Assembly: GCF_046614695.1 (NCBI RefSeq)
Contig: NZ_JBKKHQ010000015.1
Span: 1-64,000 of the forward strand
DNA length: 64,000 nt
Direction: 5' to 3'
DNA from: Pokkaliibacter sp046614695
GTDB lineage: Bacteria; Pseudomonadota; Gammaproteobacteria; Pseudomonadales; Balneatricaceae
The notes below the pieces were generated by a model. It was not told where the DNA came from, searched no databases, and worked only from the letters and a program-made list of their open reading frames with translations. Positions within the stretch are counted from its first letter, which is position 1; each line of letters begins with the position of its first letter. Below are positions 53,289 to 62,595 of this stretch, piece by piece. Made by a program: the position numbers and the translations under genes.

Positions 53289-55177
53289 TGAGAATCGGTG
53301 GACAGGAACTTCATCGCACAAGTTCCCTTGAAGATGTCGGCAAGGCGATAAAATCCGAGCTGTTTGGCCGCTTTTCAGGCAGCCAGCATGCTCAGGCTCA
53401 GTATTCCATGGGCAACCACATTGGTGACCGTACTCCAACTCATGAATCCGGTGCGCAATTTTTCTCTGCGCCTCAGCCAAATGTTGAGGGTAATGGAAAA
53501 AAGCCCCAAACCCCTGAGGCTACACCTGGCGCCCGCTCGGGAAGCCCGCTTCAGGGGCTTGGCAATGCCATGGAACAAGCGCACCTGGGCGGACGTGATG
53601 CCCTCGGTCAGCTAGGTCGTCTGGCAGGCAATACGGTATTTGGTCACTGGAACAGTTTTAAAGAGCTGCGAAATATTCATGCCGCGACGACTCAGGGCGG
53701 CTCGGGTATTGAAAATCCGCTGGTTCAGACCGGTATTAAAATGGCGCGTCGTCATTTACTGCCGCGTGATGTCATGAACCTCGGCGCAGGGCTGTTGCCT
53801 GACAAGTTACTGGGTAATGCCAAGCCCAAGCTGGACTATAACCAGCTGCAACAGCAAGCCGGCTTCCCGGCGACGCAAGCGCCTACCCATCTTTTCGGTG
53901 GTGGTTCCAACTACAAACAAGCGGCCAATGCGCAGTTCAATGAGATCTACTCTCAGGCTGCTGCCGGCGTCCGCCAGCCCCAGTATTCCGGATCGACCAC
54001 ACCGCCCCCTCAGCAGTTCGGTCAGCCGCAGCAGTTTGCTTCCGGTTTTCAGGCTCAACAGCACAGTGCTAACAATGTGGTTCAGGATCTAATGAACCAG
54101 CAGCGCATGGCGAATGAGCAGGCCAGCCAGCGTATGCAGGCGGCGCCACAGGAAAATACCTATCAGCCTCAAACGACCCCCATGAGTGATTTTCAGCGGG
54201 CGCGTCAGGAAGGCAACAGTTATATCCAGAACCTGCAGAATGAAATGCGTCAGGGAATGAATGCTGAGACTCAGCCCTCAGTAGCGACGCCTCATCCCGG
54301 AATGACGCAGACTCAGGCACCTGTCAGCGATTACCAGCAAGCGAAAATGGATGCTCAGAATCAGATCAGGCAGATGCAGGATCAGATTCGTAACGGTCAG
54401 GCCGGTGGTGCTGCAACCTCTCGCCCGGTTCCACCGCCTCCAACCATGCAGCAGGGAGCGCCAACCGAGCGCATGACGTCGAATAACCCTGTTCAGCAGG
54501 CACGACAGAATGCGATGAATGTGGTTGAGCAGCAGCGCGCCAAGCTTCTTGAGCAAATGGAGGGCCGTCCTGCACAGCCACGTCGTGGTTCGGCGGAAAT
54601 GGCTTCCGCGCTCTTTGGTCATCTGCAGCAATTCCGCTCAGAAGCCGATCAGGCTATGCAACGTCCAGCCACGCCGTCTTCAGAGTTCGATGAATCTGAG
54701 GAAGCGCTTTATCAGAGTGATGCATCTCATTTGACGCCAGCGACTCCTCAGCCAACCCGTATGACCGCGGGCGACCTGATGAATCAGCGCCGCATGAATC
54801 CGATCACGCAGCGTGCTGATACGCCGGTGGATTTGGCTGCGAATGGCCGCGTCGGTGGTATGACACCGCCGCCTGCTCCAGCCGGACGGCCCGCGCCACA
54901 GCAGCCAATGGCTCAACCGGCGCAGGTGAACAATGCCGATATGATGAATATGCATTATCTCAACCTGATGAGAATGCAGCAGGCACAGTTCATGAATAAC
55001 CAGCTCAACGCCACTATCAGCCATATGGGAAGAAACTCCCCAGGGCTGGATACTCCGAATATCGACTACGATAACGGCGGTTATGGCGTTTCGGCGAGCT
55101 CTGGCGATATGCACTCCGGTAGCAACTACATGGACGGCTATAACGAAGGCTTGATGGACGGTCAGCAAATGTCCTGA
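53285..55177 (+). CDS. Large Gln/Pro-rich repeat protein, probable secreted effector
   Basis: Family not recognised. The 630 residues have no signal peptide and no membrane helix, which argues against a translocator. Residues 1-200 carry a low-complexity start and a helical patch (LGNAMEQAHLGGRDALGQL). Residues 200-570 are rich in Gln, Pro, Met and Asn, with imperfect helical repeats near 263 (VVQDLMNQQRMANEQA), 302 (DFQRARQEGNSYIQNLQNEM), 349 (DYQQAKMDAQNQIRQMQDQI), 400 (PVQQARQNAMNVVEQQRAKL) and 493 (TAGDLMNQRRMNPITQ). The C terminus is Gly/Ser/Tyr-rich. It overlaps the chaperone gene by 4 bases, so it is probably that chaperone's client. Enzymatic motifs were not seen; a scaffold or host-binding role is possible. 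Confidence 0.65.
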   Translation: MMRIGGQELHRTSSLEDVGKAIKSELFGRFSGSQHAQAQYSMGNHIGDRTPTHESGAQFFSAPQPNVEGNGKKPQTPEATPGARSGSPLQGLGNAMEQAHLGGRDALGQLGRLAGNTVFGHWNSFKELRNIHAATTQGGSGIENPLVQTGIKMARRHLLPRDVMNLGAGLLPDKLLGNAKPKLDYNQLQQQAGFPATQAPTHLFGGGSNYKQAANAQFNEIYSQAAAGVRQPQYSGSTTPPPQQFGQPQQFASGFQAQQHSANNVVQDLMNQQRMANEQASQRMQAAPQENTYQPQTTPMSDFQRARQEGNSYIQNLQNEMRQGMNAETQPSVATPHPGMTQTQAPVSDYQQAKMDAQNQIRQMQDQIRNGQAGGAATSRPVPPPPTMQQGAPTERMTSNNPVQQARQNAMNVVEQQRAKLLEQMEGRPAQPRRGSAEMASALFGHLQQFRSEADQAMQRPATPSSEFDESEEALYQSDASHLTPATPQPTRMTAGDLMNQRRMNPITQRADTPVDLAANGRVGGMTPPPAPAGRPAPQQPMAQPAQVNNADMMNMHYLNLMRMQQAQFMNNQLNATISHMGRNSPGLDTPNIDYDNGGYGVSASSGDMHSGSNYMDGYNEGLMDGQQMS

Positions 55178-55205
55178 TCGACGCCTTAAGCGTTTCGTGT
55201 ACCTT

Positions 55206-55232
55206 AAAAACGGGCCTCTCTGGCCCGTTTTT
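55206..55232 (+). terminator. Rho-independent terminator of the effector operon
   Basis: An 11-bp stem AAAAACGGGCC/GGCCCGTTTTT with TCTCT loop is followed by more T residues. Confidence 0.92.
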
Positions 55233-55424
55233 TATGAGACAACATACCTTATAAAAAGAATGTGTTTCTTTTAATACGAACGCGTTAGTTGAAACGGAGA
55301 TTGGATACTTTATTTTAAGAGCAGATGGGTGCTTATCTCTTTCAAGGAGAAGTACTATTCTTCAAACCAAATCAATGGATACTAACTAAGCTAATTTTTG
55401 GGCTTATATAGCGGGGAAGCTAAG

Positions 55425-58400
55425 GTGACGGATAATCAAACACTAGCCCAGTCAGAAAGTGCTGTAAGCGTTAAGTTTGTTACTACTGCCAAAGTAAACT
55501 TTGCATCATCCCAGAATGGGATCTCGATTGTTAAGCATTTGTCCCTACAGAATATTTCCTCCGAGCCCATAGAAAATATTACTGTCACAGTCTCCTGCCT
55601 TCCCGACATTATTAGCCAGAAAAGTTGGACTATTGATCGCATCAAGCCCGATGAATCCTTTGAGCTTTATGATCTCGAAACTCACCTAAATGCATCACTA
55701 CTGAAATCATTGAATGAAGCTGAGCGTGGTGATCTAACGTTAACAATCAAACAGCAGGATCAGGTTTTATATAGTGAAGTTCGTCCTATTAATCTTTTGG
55801 CGCGAGATGAGTGGGGCGGTATGGGAGACATGGACCATCTCTTAGCGGCATATGTTGCCCCTAATGATTCTGCTGTGGCCGCTATTCTCAAAAAAGCAGC
55901 CACCTTACTCGAAGAAAATGGGCACGATGGCTTTCTGGATGGGTACCAATCAAGAAAGCCTGAGCGTGTATGGAAGGTAGCTGCGGCCATCTGGAGTGTC
56001 ATTTCCAGTCTTAATCTTACTTATGCAGTACCGCCCGCCAGTTTTGAACGTGAAGGTCAAAAGATTAGAGATCCTCAGCGTATTCATAGCGAAGGTCTGG
56101 CCACGTGCCTTGATTCAACACTTTTAATGGCTGCTTGTTTTGAGGCAGCAGGTCTCAACACTGTTGCCCTTTTTTCCAAAGGGCATGCCTGGGTTGGCTT
56201 ATGGCTCATACAGCGTGACTTCGGTGCTCTGCGTGAGCCTGATGTGATGACTGTTCGCAAGGCAGTTGTGGCACGTGAACTTATTCTGCTTGAGACAACT
56301 CTCGTCACTAAACGCCCTGCCATTAGTTTTGCTATGGCAATAGAAGAAGGCAAAGCCCACGTAAGTGAGCAGAAAGAACACCTTTTCGAAGCTGCTATCG
56401 ATATTTCACGCGCACGAGCAGCAGGCATTAAGCCACTCTCTCAGTCCACCGAAAAAATTAGTACAGCGGTTGAGGTGGCGCAAACTGAAGCAACTATATC
56501 TGCTCTTCCCGAGTTTCCAGAGGACTGGCTTGCACCTGATCTTGATACTGGTGATGAGGAAGCTAGTACTCCTCAGGACAGAGTTTCTCGCTGGCAAAGA
56601 AAACTGCTCGATCTTTCTTTGCGAAATCGGTTGTTGAACTTTAGCGACTCCAAGCAAACCTTACCTTTTGACTGTCCAATGGTGTCAGAGCTGGAAGATC
56701 AGCTCGCCAATGGTAAGAAATTTAAAGTCTTTGCTCTAAAGGGTGAGGATCCAATAGGTCAACGCGACCAACTTGCGCAAAAAGAACCCCAAATCGTGGA
56801 AGGTATTGTCAGAGATGCCTTTAGCCGTGGACAAGTTTCTGTTCCGTTAACCAAGCAAGAAACTACCAGACGCCTGACTGAGCTTTATCGAAAAGCAAAA
56901 AGTGATATGCAGGAAGGCGGAACGAATACCCTCTTTCTTGCTGCCGGTTTTTTGCGCTGGCGTAAGACGGAGGGCGATAAAAGAACGTATCGGGCTCCTT
57001 TGCTTCTTCTTCCCGTTAAGTTGGATCGAAAGTCGGCGCAGTCTGAATACGTCATCATGAATCATGAAGACGATATTCGCTTTAACTCCACATTATTGGA
57101 GTTATTAAAACGAGACTTTGCATTGCACATTCCTGAACTGGAAGGGGAACTCCCTAAAGATCAGAGCGGTTATGACCTCCCCTTAATTTTTGACATCATG
57201 CGCAAAAAAGTGCGTGATGTTGCGGGTTTTGAGGTCGTTGAAGAGCTTGCAATGTCGACGTTTTCGTTTGCCAAGTTCTTGATGTGGAAGGACCTTGTCG
57301 AGAGAACGGATAGCTTGCGTGAAAGCGCTGTAGTTCGTCATTTGGTTGATTCACCCTCTGAACCCTTTTTATCGGCAGATGCTGGCGGGCTACCGGAGGC
57401 TGTTGATGTTGATCGCCGTATCGCACCGAAAGATCTTTTTACTCCACTTCCTGCAGACTCTTCGCAATTAGCGGCGGTTCTTGCGGCGCAAGAAGGTCAC
57501 AACTTTGTGCTTATCGGTCCTCCTGGGACGGGTAAGAGCCAGACCATCGCCAATATCATTTCTCAATGCTTGGCGATTGGGAAAACCGTCCTGTTTGTCG
57601 CAGAAAAGTCCGCTGCACTTGATGTGGTGCAGAGGCGGCTTAACGCCCATGGATTAGGCGACGCTGTACTTGAACTGCATTCCAATAAGTCAGATAGAAA
57701 AGCCGTCATTGCACAGTTGGAGCGAAGCTGGAAGCGAGCATCGCACTCTCCGCAAAATGAATGGATCAAAGTCACTGATAATTTGACTGTTACTCGTGCC
57801 CAGCTAAACGGCTATGTGGACTCCCTTCATAAGAAAGGTACTCAAGGCTTCAGTGTTTTTGAGGCGATTGGGCTCACTCGTTATACACCTTCATTTCAAC
57901 TGTCCTTTGCCAATAAGGATGCTCACGATGAAGTGAGCTATGAAAAGCTTAATCAGCTGGCAGAGGAGCTTGGTCGATGCTTCTCGATAGTATCAGAGAG
58001 TCCTGAACTCACACTGATTGAGAAGGCAGAGTGGTCGTTTGATTGGGATGCAAAGCTAAGAGCGCAGCTACAACCATTAAAAAAATCAACGGAAACCCTG
58101 AAGAAAACGGCTTCTCAACTTGTGCTGTTAAGCGGCTTAAGTGGCGATGAGGATATTTCTCCTGCGCTTCTGGAGAGACTCAATGCACTGGCTCAGCTTC
58201 CGTTAAGAGGGGACGACGTCTCTGCGGCTTTGAGTTTGCCGCTCAACACGCTTAAGGATGACGTTACTGAGCTGTGTGATTTGATTCAGAAGTATCAAAG
58301 TAATCGAGACAAGCTTAGCGGCCAGTACGCAATGGACAAACTCCAGGCGATTCCTTTGGAGCGAATGGATGCTGATTGGCGTATTGCACAAACAAAAATG

Positions 58401-61292
58401 TGGCCGTTCTCTGTGTTTGCCAAGTCCTCGGTACGCAAGCTACTGCAAACCTATGCTACAGCAGGAAAAGCAGCGCCAGAGACTGACATAACGGCACTGA
58501 CGGAGGCGAAAGAGCTGCAGGAAAAAATCGAGGCCCATTCACTTCGTAATATTCCACCCTGCAAAGGTTATGAAAGTGATGTGGCGCGTATTTCGGCCTG
58601 GGTCGAACATGCACATACCGTGTGCTCGCTACTGAATAAATTATCGGGCTACGTAGGCGATCAAAACCAATGGGCCGCTACTCGCCAGCTTATTGCCTCG
58701 GGCAGTGATGGTGAGCTAGTTGATGCTATCGAAGGGTTTTCTACGGTATATCAACAGTGGAATTCACTCGCTAAAGCGTTTGAGGAAACCGCAAACTCAG
58801 ACCCCAGTCAGTTGTCTCTGCAAGAGCTGATATTGTCACTGGAAGAAACGTCGGACTCCATTGCGAAGGATAGATCTCTGCTGGAGCATTGGACACGCTG
58901 GATAGAGGTGAGCAACCGCGCGATTGCTGTAGGGTTAGAGCCTCTGGTGGAAGCGCTTGAGAATGATGGTGTTGCGGATACACCGCAGGCATTTGCCGCT
59001 GCTTACGCGACTTGGTGGCTACCTTTGGCAATGGATGCCGATGATGCATTGCGCGGATTTGCGCATTGGCAACATGAAGACCTGATTACTAAATTCCGTG
59101 AGCTGGATGATCAGGCGATGTCGATGGCGGCTGATCAGGTAATGCTACGTCTAAAGCATGGTCTGCCATCAATGGATGCTGTTTCCCGACGCTCTGAGCT
59201 TGGGACTTTACGGCATCAGGCAGGGCTGCAGCGTCCAAGCATGCCTATCCGAACGCTGATTGCGGAAATGCCTGATACTTTCAGTAAGCTCGCTCCTTGC
59301 GTCTTGATGTCACCTTTATCCGTTGCGCAATATTTGCCTGCAAACCGAGCCGCCTTTGACGTGGTGATATTTGATGAAGCCTCTCAAATCACCACCTGGG
59401 ATGCGATAGGTGCTATTGCGCGAGGTAAGCAAGCCATCATCGTCGGAGATCCAAAACAGCTGCCACCGACTAACTTCTTTGGTCGGGCGGAAACCAGTGA
59501 GGATGACATTCCCGAAGTCGAGAAAGATCTGGCCTCCATTCTGGATGAGGTAGTTGCCGCGGGTATTCCTACCCGACAGCTGAATTGGCACTACCGTAGC
59601 CGTGATGAGTCGCTGATTGCGTTCTCGAACTGGCATTACTACGGCGGGCGTCTGGTGACCTTTCCAGGGCCTACCACCTCTCCAAGTGCTGTTCAGCTGC
59701 ATCAAATTGATGGTGTTTATGGTCGGGGTAAAGGCAGAACCAACGAAAGCGAAGCGAACGCGATTGTCAAAATGATCGTTGGCAAATTGCAAGAGTGGAG
59801 CAAATTACCTGAGAAAGAGCGTTTAACCCTTGGGGTGATTACCTTTAACGTCCAGCAGCAAGAGCTGATTCTCGATTTGCTGGACGATGAACGTAGGAAA
59901 AATCCAGCGCTTGAATGGTTCTTTGAAGATGCACGCGAAGAACCCGTTATCGTTAAAAACCTTGAGAACATTCAAGGTGATGAGCGTGACGTTATGCTGT
60001 TTTCTATCACTTTCGGGCATGACCATGCGGGCAAGCTTTCAATGGCTTTTGGTGCGCTTAACGGTGACGGAGGAGAGAAACGCCTTAATGTCGCGGTGAC
60101 GCGTGCTCGTCAGGAACTGCATATTTTCGCGTCTATTCACGCCGACGAAATTGATTTAACACGCACTAACAAGGTGGGTGTTGAACACCTGAAGAACTTC
60201 CTTGATTTTGCGGCGCGTGGTTCGGTGGCCTTGGCAGCACAGGACTCAGGTTCTTTAGGCGATGTAGAAAGTCCCTTTGAGGCATCAGTAAAAGAGGCGC
60301 TGGAAGCGAGAGGGTGGGAAGCGCGTTCACAAATAGGTGTCTCAGGATTCCGCATCGATTTAGGTATTGTGCATCCTGATCATGCGGGTGTTTTTCTCGC
60401 GGGGGTTGAATGCGATGGTGCAACCTATCACAGCTCCGCCACGGCAAGAGACAGGGATAAAGTGCGTCAGGCCGTACTGGAAGGATTGGGCTGGAATATT
60501 CTTCGAGTTTGGTCCACTGACTGGTTTAAAAATTCCACCGCTTTGCTTGAGCGGCTCGATTCAAGCTTGAAAGAGTTGCTTGAGCGCGACAGAGCAAAAC
60601 GAAAAGCTGTCCAGCAAACAAACGAAGACAACTATGAGCAAGAGATTAGTAATACGACAGTAGCAGAGGAGAACGAGATTACCGAGCCTTGGCAGAATGA
60701 TATTGTGGAGGCGTCTGAGTCTGAAGAATTCCAGTACAACACCGAGGTTGCGGTTGATGAACCGGAAGTTGCCTCTTCCCGTGCGCCTTTAATTGCCGGT
60801 GTCGTATTTGATGGAGTCCCTGCTACAACCCCGCCGGAAATAGACCCTGATAAGTTCTATGATGCTGCATACATCCCAGTGCTAGAGAGCCTTGTCGACC
60901 ATCTGGTGAGAGCTGAAGGGCCGCTTACACTGGCATCGCTCGGTAGAAAAATATCCGGGCTGCATGGTTGGCAACGTACTGGGCGGCGAATTTCTGAACA
61001 GGTGAACCTTGCTCTTGGTAGTGTCGATATTCATTCAGAAGAGGGGGTAGATTTTGCCTGGAGCAAGGGAAGTTATAAAACCCGTCTAGAGTACGCTCAT
61101 CAGCTGGACCGAAATTTACGTGATATCTCTCGATCAGAGATTGCATGGCTCTACGATATGAATGCGCATACCTTGGATAAGAGCGATGATTCGGTACTTG
61201 ATTTTGCAAGGCTTGCTGGAATTTCCAGACTCTCTTCAGATGCAAGAGCTTATCTGGAGGAATGTCTTGCATGGCGGGAGGCAAATAAATAA
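55425..61292 (+). CDS. Giant DUF4011/SF1 helicase/Vsr-like nuclease/DUF3320 protein
   Basis: This 1955-residue protein has, in order: an N-terminal beta domain (1-100); a transglutaminase-like region with Cys228 (LATCLDSTLLMA), His254 (KGHAWVGLW) and nearby Asp265; DUF4011 (RWQRKLLDLSLRNRLLNF, about 395); Walker A GPPGTGKS (698-705); Walker B VIFDEAS (Asp1317, Glu1318) with VGDPKQLPPTNFF; the later helicase motifs LNWHYRSRDESL, ENIQGDERDVMLFS and NVAVTRARQEL; an MTES_1575/Vsr-like nuclease (RIDLGI with Asp1645; GVECDGATYHSS with Glu1662 and Asp1664); and DUF3320 (about 1790-1885). Members occur in defence islands and are thought to restrict foreign DNA; this is inference here. The GTG at 55425 follows GGGGAAG; a TTG at 55398 is possible. 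The coding sequence looks more AT-rich than its neighbours. Confidence 0.85.
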   Translation: MTDNQTLAQSESAVSVKFVTTAKVNFASSQNGISIVKHLSLQNISSEPIENITVTVSCLPDIISQKSWTIDRIKPDESFELYDLETHLNASLLKSLNEAERGDLTLTIKQQDQVLYSEVRPINLLARDEWGGMGDMDHLLAAYVAPNDSAVAAILKKAATLLEENGHDGFLDGYQSRKPERVWKVAAAIWSVISSLNLTYAVPPASFEREGQKIRDPQRIHSEGLATCLDSTLLMAACFEAAGLNTVALFSKGHAWVGLWLIQRDFGALREPDVMTVRKAVVARELILLETTLVTKRPAISFAMAIEEGKAHVSEQKEHLFEAAIDISRARAAGIKPLSQSTEKISTAVEVAQTEATISALPEFPEDWLAPDLDTGDEEASTPQDRVSRWQRKLLDLSLRNRLLNFSDSKQTLPFDCPMVSELEDQLANGKKFKVFALKGEDPIGQRDQLAQKEPQIVEGIVRDAFSRGQVSVPLTKQETTRRLTELYRKAKSDMQEGGTNTLFLAAGFLRWRKTEGDKRTYRAPLLLLPVKLDRKSAQSEYVIMNHEDDIRFNSTLLELLKRDFALHIPELEGELPKDQSGYDLPLIFDIMRKKVRDVAGFEVVEELAMSTFSFAKFLMWKDLVERTDSLRESAVVRHLVDSPSEPFLSADAGGLPEAVDVDRRIAPKDLFTPLPADSSQLAAVLAAQEGHNFVLIGPPGTGKSQTIANIISQCLAIGKTVLFVAEKSAALDVVQRRLNAHGLGDAVLELHSNKSDRKAVIAQLERSWKRASHSPQNEWIKVTDNLTVTRAQLNGYVDSLHKKGTQGFSVFEAIGLTRYTPSFQLSFANKDAHDEVSYEKLNQLAEELGRCFSIVSESPELTLIEKAEWSFDWDAKLRAQLQPLKKSTETLKKTASQLVLLSGLSGDEDISPALLERLNALAQLPLRGDDVSAALSLPLNTLKDDVTELCDLIQKYQSNRDKLSGQYAMDKLQAIPLERMDADWRIAQTKMWPFSVFAKSSVRKLLQTYATAGKAAPETDITALTEAKELQEKIEAHSLRNIPPCKGYESDVARISAWVEHAHTVCSLLNKLSGYVGDQNQWAATRQLIASGSDGELVDAIEGFSTVYQQWNSLAKAFEETANSDPSQLSLQELILSLEETSDSIAKDRSLLEHWTRWIEVSNRAIAVGLEPLVEALENDGVADTPQAFAAAYATWWLPLAMDADDALRGFAHWQHEDLITKFRELDDQAMSMAADQVMLRLKHGLPSMDAVSRRSELGTLRHQAGLQRPSMPIRTLIAEMPDTFSKLAPCVLMSPLSVAQYLPANRAAFDVVIFDEASQITTWDAIGAIARGKQAIIVGDPKQLPPTNFFGRAETSEDDIPEVEKDLASILDEVVAAGIPTRQLNWHYRSRDESLIAFSNWHYYGGRLVTFPGPTTSPSAVQLHQIDGVYGRGKGRTNESEANAIVKMIVGKLQEWSKLPEKERLTLGVITFNVQQQELILDLLDDERRKNPALEWFFEDAREEPVIVKNLENIQGDERDVMLFSITFGHDHAGKLSMAFGALNGDGGEKRLNVAVTRARQELHIFASIHADEIDLTRTNKVGVEHLKNFLDFAARGSVALAAQDSGSLGDVESPFEASVKEALEARGWEARSQIGVSGFRIDLGIVHPDHAGVFLAGVECDGATYHSSATARDRDKVRQAVLEGLGWNILRVWSTDWFKNSTALLERLDSSLKELLERDRAKRKAVQQTNEDNYEQEISNTTVAEENEITEPWQNDIVEASESEEFQYNTEVAVDEPEVASSRAPLIAGVVFDGVPATTPPEIDPDKFYDAAYIPVLESLVDHLVRAEGPLTLASLGRKISGLHGWQRTGRRISEQVNLALGSVDIHSEEGVDFAWSKGSYKTRLEYAHQLDRNLRDISRSEIAWLYDMNAHTLDKSDDSVLDFARLAGISRLSSDARAYLEECLAWREANK

Positions 61293-61333
61293 AAGGATGA
61301 TGACAATATTTTTTATGCTCTGAGGTTATGCGC

Positions 61334-61394
61334 CAACACCTGAGAAATGCGACCACTGCCAGCGTCTGTGCGACGTCGCGCCTCTCAGGTGTTG
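61334..61394. repeat. Nested inverted repeat after the helicase gene
   Basis: A perfect 12-bp inverted repeat CAACACCTGAGA/TCTCAGGTGTTG (61334-61345 with 61383-61394) encloses an inner GCGAC/GTCGC pair (61349-61353 with 61375-61379). There is no T-run, so it is not a simple terminator. It may be an mRNA-stabilising hairpin, a REP-like element or a DNA hairpin recognised by a protein. Confidence 0.55.
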
Positions 61395-61459
61395 ATGCCT
61401 TGGGGCTGAAAATCTAGATTGGTGCAAAGAGAAATACTGCGCTTAAGGAGACTTTCACC

Positions 61460-61705
61460 ATGATGATTGCCGATCTTATCGACCAGGATGATTTCCACGC
61501 CATGTTAAAGGATCTCGGCATCCCTTTAGGCAAGAATGCCAGCGTTATTGAAGACTGCAATGCTGCTCTCGAATGGCAGCGCCGCAGCGGTGGCACCAGC
61601 CTGAAAGCGCTGGCCCAGGCTCTGCTGGCAAAGCGTGACCTTCTTCATCCTGAAGTCTGCCAGGGCGTTGAGCGGGTTCTGGTGCCCGGTCTGGGCGGCG
61701 TTTAA
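61460..61705 (+). CDS. Small protein of unknown function (81 aa)
   Basis: Family not recognised. The protein is helical and soluble (MIADLIDQDDFHAMLKDLG; SLKALAQALLAKRDLLHPEV) with a single pair of Cys residues far apart, and no signal peptide. Translation is supported by AAGGAG 9 nt before the first of two ATG codons. It lies between the defence-like gene and the YdcF gene. Confidence 0.65.
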   Translation: MMIADLIDQDDFHAMLKDLGIPLGKNASVIEDCNAALEWQRRSGGTSLKALAQALLAKRDLLHPEVCQGVERVLVPGLGGV

Positions 61706-61726
61706 GTCTTATCCTGCCGATGTATA

Positions 61727-61750
61727 GCGATCACCCTGCGTGGTGGTCGC
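61727..61750. other. Stable hairpin after the 81-residue gene
   Basis: GCGATCACC (61727-61735) pairs with GGTGGTCGC (61742-61750) with one G-U pair and a 6-nt loop. No T-run follows, so termination is uncertain. Confidence 0.4.
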
Positions 61751-61922
61751 TCCTCAATATCGAACAATCCCATCTCGTCTATTTTCATACCTGACTGTTA
61801 GTATCGGCCAGACGCTAAATGAGCTTCGAAGCCTTTCTGGGCGTACCTCGGGCATAGCCGTTAATTACAGTGAATAAGACATAGCTCAAGTGAGAGCTGA
61901 CAGCAGGGATGTTGCGACTTCA

Positions 61923-62507
61923 ATGTGGAAGACGATGAAAAAGTTTGGCGTTGTTATGGCGGTGGCTTTTGTGCTGCTGGAAGCTTATCTGGCGTTGAGT
62001 ATTGTCACTTTCTCCCACGTGAATGAGACACCTCGCAGTGAGGTCGGTATCGTTTTGGGAGCCGCCGTCTGGGGAGATAAACCTTCACCGGTCTTTGAGG
62101 AGCGCATTAAACATGCAATTGCTCTCTATCAGCAGGGCATCATTGCGAAGATTCTGTTCACAGGCGGCGTGGGTAACGGTAAAGACCATGCTGAGTCTGC
62201 AGTGGCCCAGCAATATGCTATGGCTCATGGTGTTCCGCGTTCGGATATTCTGACTGAAGCCGTCTCGACAACGACACAGCAAAACCTTACGGAAGCCAGG
62301 CAGTTACTGGTTAACAATGACCTTCACTCAGCCATTCTCATTAGTGATCCGTTGCATATGAAGCGGGCGGTAATGATGGCAAAAGAGATCGGCCTTAATG
62401 TAGCGTCTTCGCCAACTTTCACCAGTCGCTATACCAGTCTGAGTGCTAAAACGAAGTTTCTTTTCAGAGAGTTATATTTCTATCAGGAGTATTTGGCTTT
62501 TGAATAA
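61923..62507 (+). CDS. YdcF/DUF218-family membrane-anchored protein
   Basis: This protein of about 194 residues has one N-terminal membrane helix (KKFGVVMAVAFVLLEAYLALSIV) and the DUF218 core: VGIVLGAAVWGDKPSPVFEERI, AKILFTGGVGNGKDHAESA, TTTQQNLTEARQLL and ISDPLHMKRA. The family includes SanA and ElyC-type proteins linked to envelope integrity and lipid carrier metabolism; YdcF binds S-adenosylmethionine. The start is uncertain: GTG at 61890, ATG at 61923 and ATG at 61935 all fit, and 61923 was chosen as it precedes the membrane helix directly. Confidence 0.85.
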   Translation: MWKTMKKFGVVMAVAFVLLEAYLALSIVTFSHVNETPRSEVGIVLGAAVWGDKPSPVFEERIKHAIALYQQGIIAKILFTGGVGNGKDHAESAVAQQYAMAHGVPRSDILTEAVSTTTQQNLTEARQLLVNNDLHSAILISDPLHMKRAVMMAKEIGLNVASSPTFTSRYTSLSAKTKFLFRELYFYQEYLAFE

Positions 62508-62550
62508 CGGTATTCATTGAGACAGCTTAAAGGCCAATTCCGACTCCATA

Positions 62551-62578
62551 AAAAAAAGCGCCCGAAGGCGCTTTTTTA
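62551..62578. terminator. Bidirectional terminator between the YdcF-like gene and gbcA
   Basis: The stem AGCGCC/GGCGCT with CGAA loop is flanked by a run of A on the left and T on the right, between convergent genes. Confidence 0.9.
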
Positions 62579-62595
62579 ATACCGAAAGATAAGGA

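Noticed and set aside
53285..55177. The repeat protein as a type III translocator (YopB/YopD type)
   Set aside because: No hydrophobic membrane-spanning segment is present.
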